A stretch of DNA of 6,828 nt, taken from contig DBBL01000035.1 of the NCBI GenBank assembly GCA_002292185.1, positions 1 to 6,828 of the forward strand, written 5' to 3'. Below, in pieces: positions 6,741 through 6,828 of the stretch (positions within the stretch are counted from its first letter, which is position 1; each line of letters begins with the position of its first letter). Under the pieces are notes generated by a model. The model made no database searches, was not told where the DNA came from, and saw only the letters and a list, made by a program, of their open reading frames with translations. Source of the stretch: Akkermansiaceae bacterium UBA985 (GTDB lineage: Bacteria; Verrucomicrobiota; Verrucomicrobiia; Verrucomicrobiales; Akkermansiaceae). The translations under genes were made by a program, and so were the position numbers.

Positions 6741-6804
6741 CTTGGATGGGGTTGTTTGAATCAGATTTGAGCTGCGATGAAATTACATGCAGCCCGTCTG
6801 GATA

Positions 6805-6828
6805 AGCGGGTAGCGGGAATCGAACCCG
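6805..6828 (-). tRNA. 3' end of a tRNA gene, probably tRNA-Gly (partial)
   Basis: The minus strand enters the window in the T arm: CGGG, then loop TTCGATT (6818-6824), then CCCGC (6813-6817), followed by the 3' acceptor strand TACCCGC (6806-6812) and discriminator T (6805). The acceptor implies a 5' strand GCGGGTA. With U73 this is typical of bacterial tRNA-Gly (E. coli glyT has nearly the same T arm and acceptor). The anticodon lies outside, so the identity rests on the acceptor alone. CCA is not encoded; TATCC follows the discriminator. The 77 bp between the tRNA and the next start hold no clear terminator or promoter. Confidence 0.8.

Overview
The window reads as an ordinary chromosomal segment of a Gram-negative bacterium. 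All supported genes lie on the minus strand, so they are read from high to low coordinates. Signal peptides, an outer-membrane beta-barrel ending in Phe, and a polysaccharide export protein show a two-membrane envelope. A Lys/Ala/Pro-rich basic tail on a housekeeping enzyme and the almost complete lack of Shine-Dalgarno sequences would suit a Verrucomicrobiota-like (Opitutae-type) host. That assignment is an impression from protein style, not a test.

Layout in transcription order. The 3' end of a tRNA, most likely tRNA-Gly, runs off the right edge (6805-6828). Next is a secreted 191-residue protein of unknown function, made of about five 16-residue helical repeats and a Pro/Gly-rich tail (6152-6727). 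After a 112-bp gap comes a 408-residue outer-membrane beta-barrel protein (4813-6039), closed by a clear rho-independent terminator (4748-4785). A new unit then starts with a 715-residue Wzc-type fusion of polysaccharide co-polymerase and tyrosine kinase (2478-4625). It is followed, 88 bp on and across a 7-bp inverted repeat, by a short 196-residue OPX (Wza-family) export protein (1799-2389). Finally, pyruvate phosphate dikinase (1-1512) has its own predicted promoter and runs off the left edge just after its catalytic histidine.

The middle genes make sense together as an export apparatus for a cell-surface polysaccharide. The Wzc-like protein would control chain length and polymerisation at the inner membrane through ATP-dependent tyrosine autophosphorylation. 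The short OPX protein would bridge the periplasm. The OPX protein has only PES and SLBB domains and lacks the membrane-spanning helix of E. coli Wza. The nearby barrel has about 18 strands by eye, so the pair fits the composite OPX/beta-barrel translocon described for Myxococcus EpsY/EpsX-type systems. No glycosyltransferase, flippase or polymerase gene is present, so the sugar-building genes must be outside the window or elsewhere in the genome.

The most unusual points are the histone-H1-like basic extension on pyruvate phosphate dikinase, the uncharacterised helical-repeat secreted protein next to the barrel, and the non-terminal tyrosine cluster of the kinase. I see no mobile element, CRISPR array, phage gene or clear sign of recent transfer.
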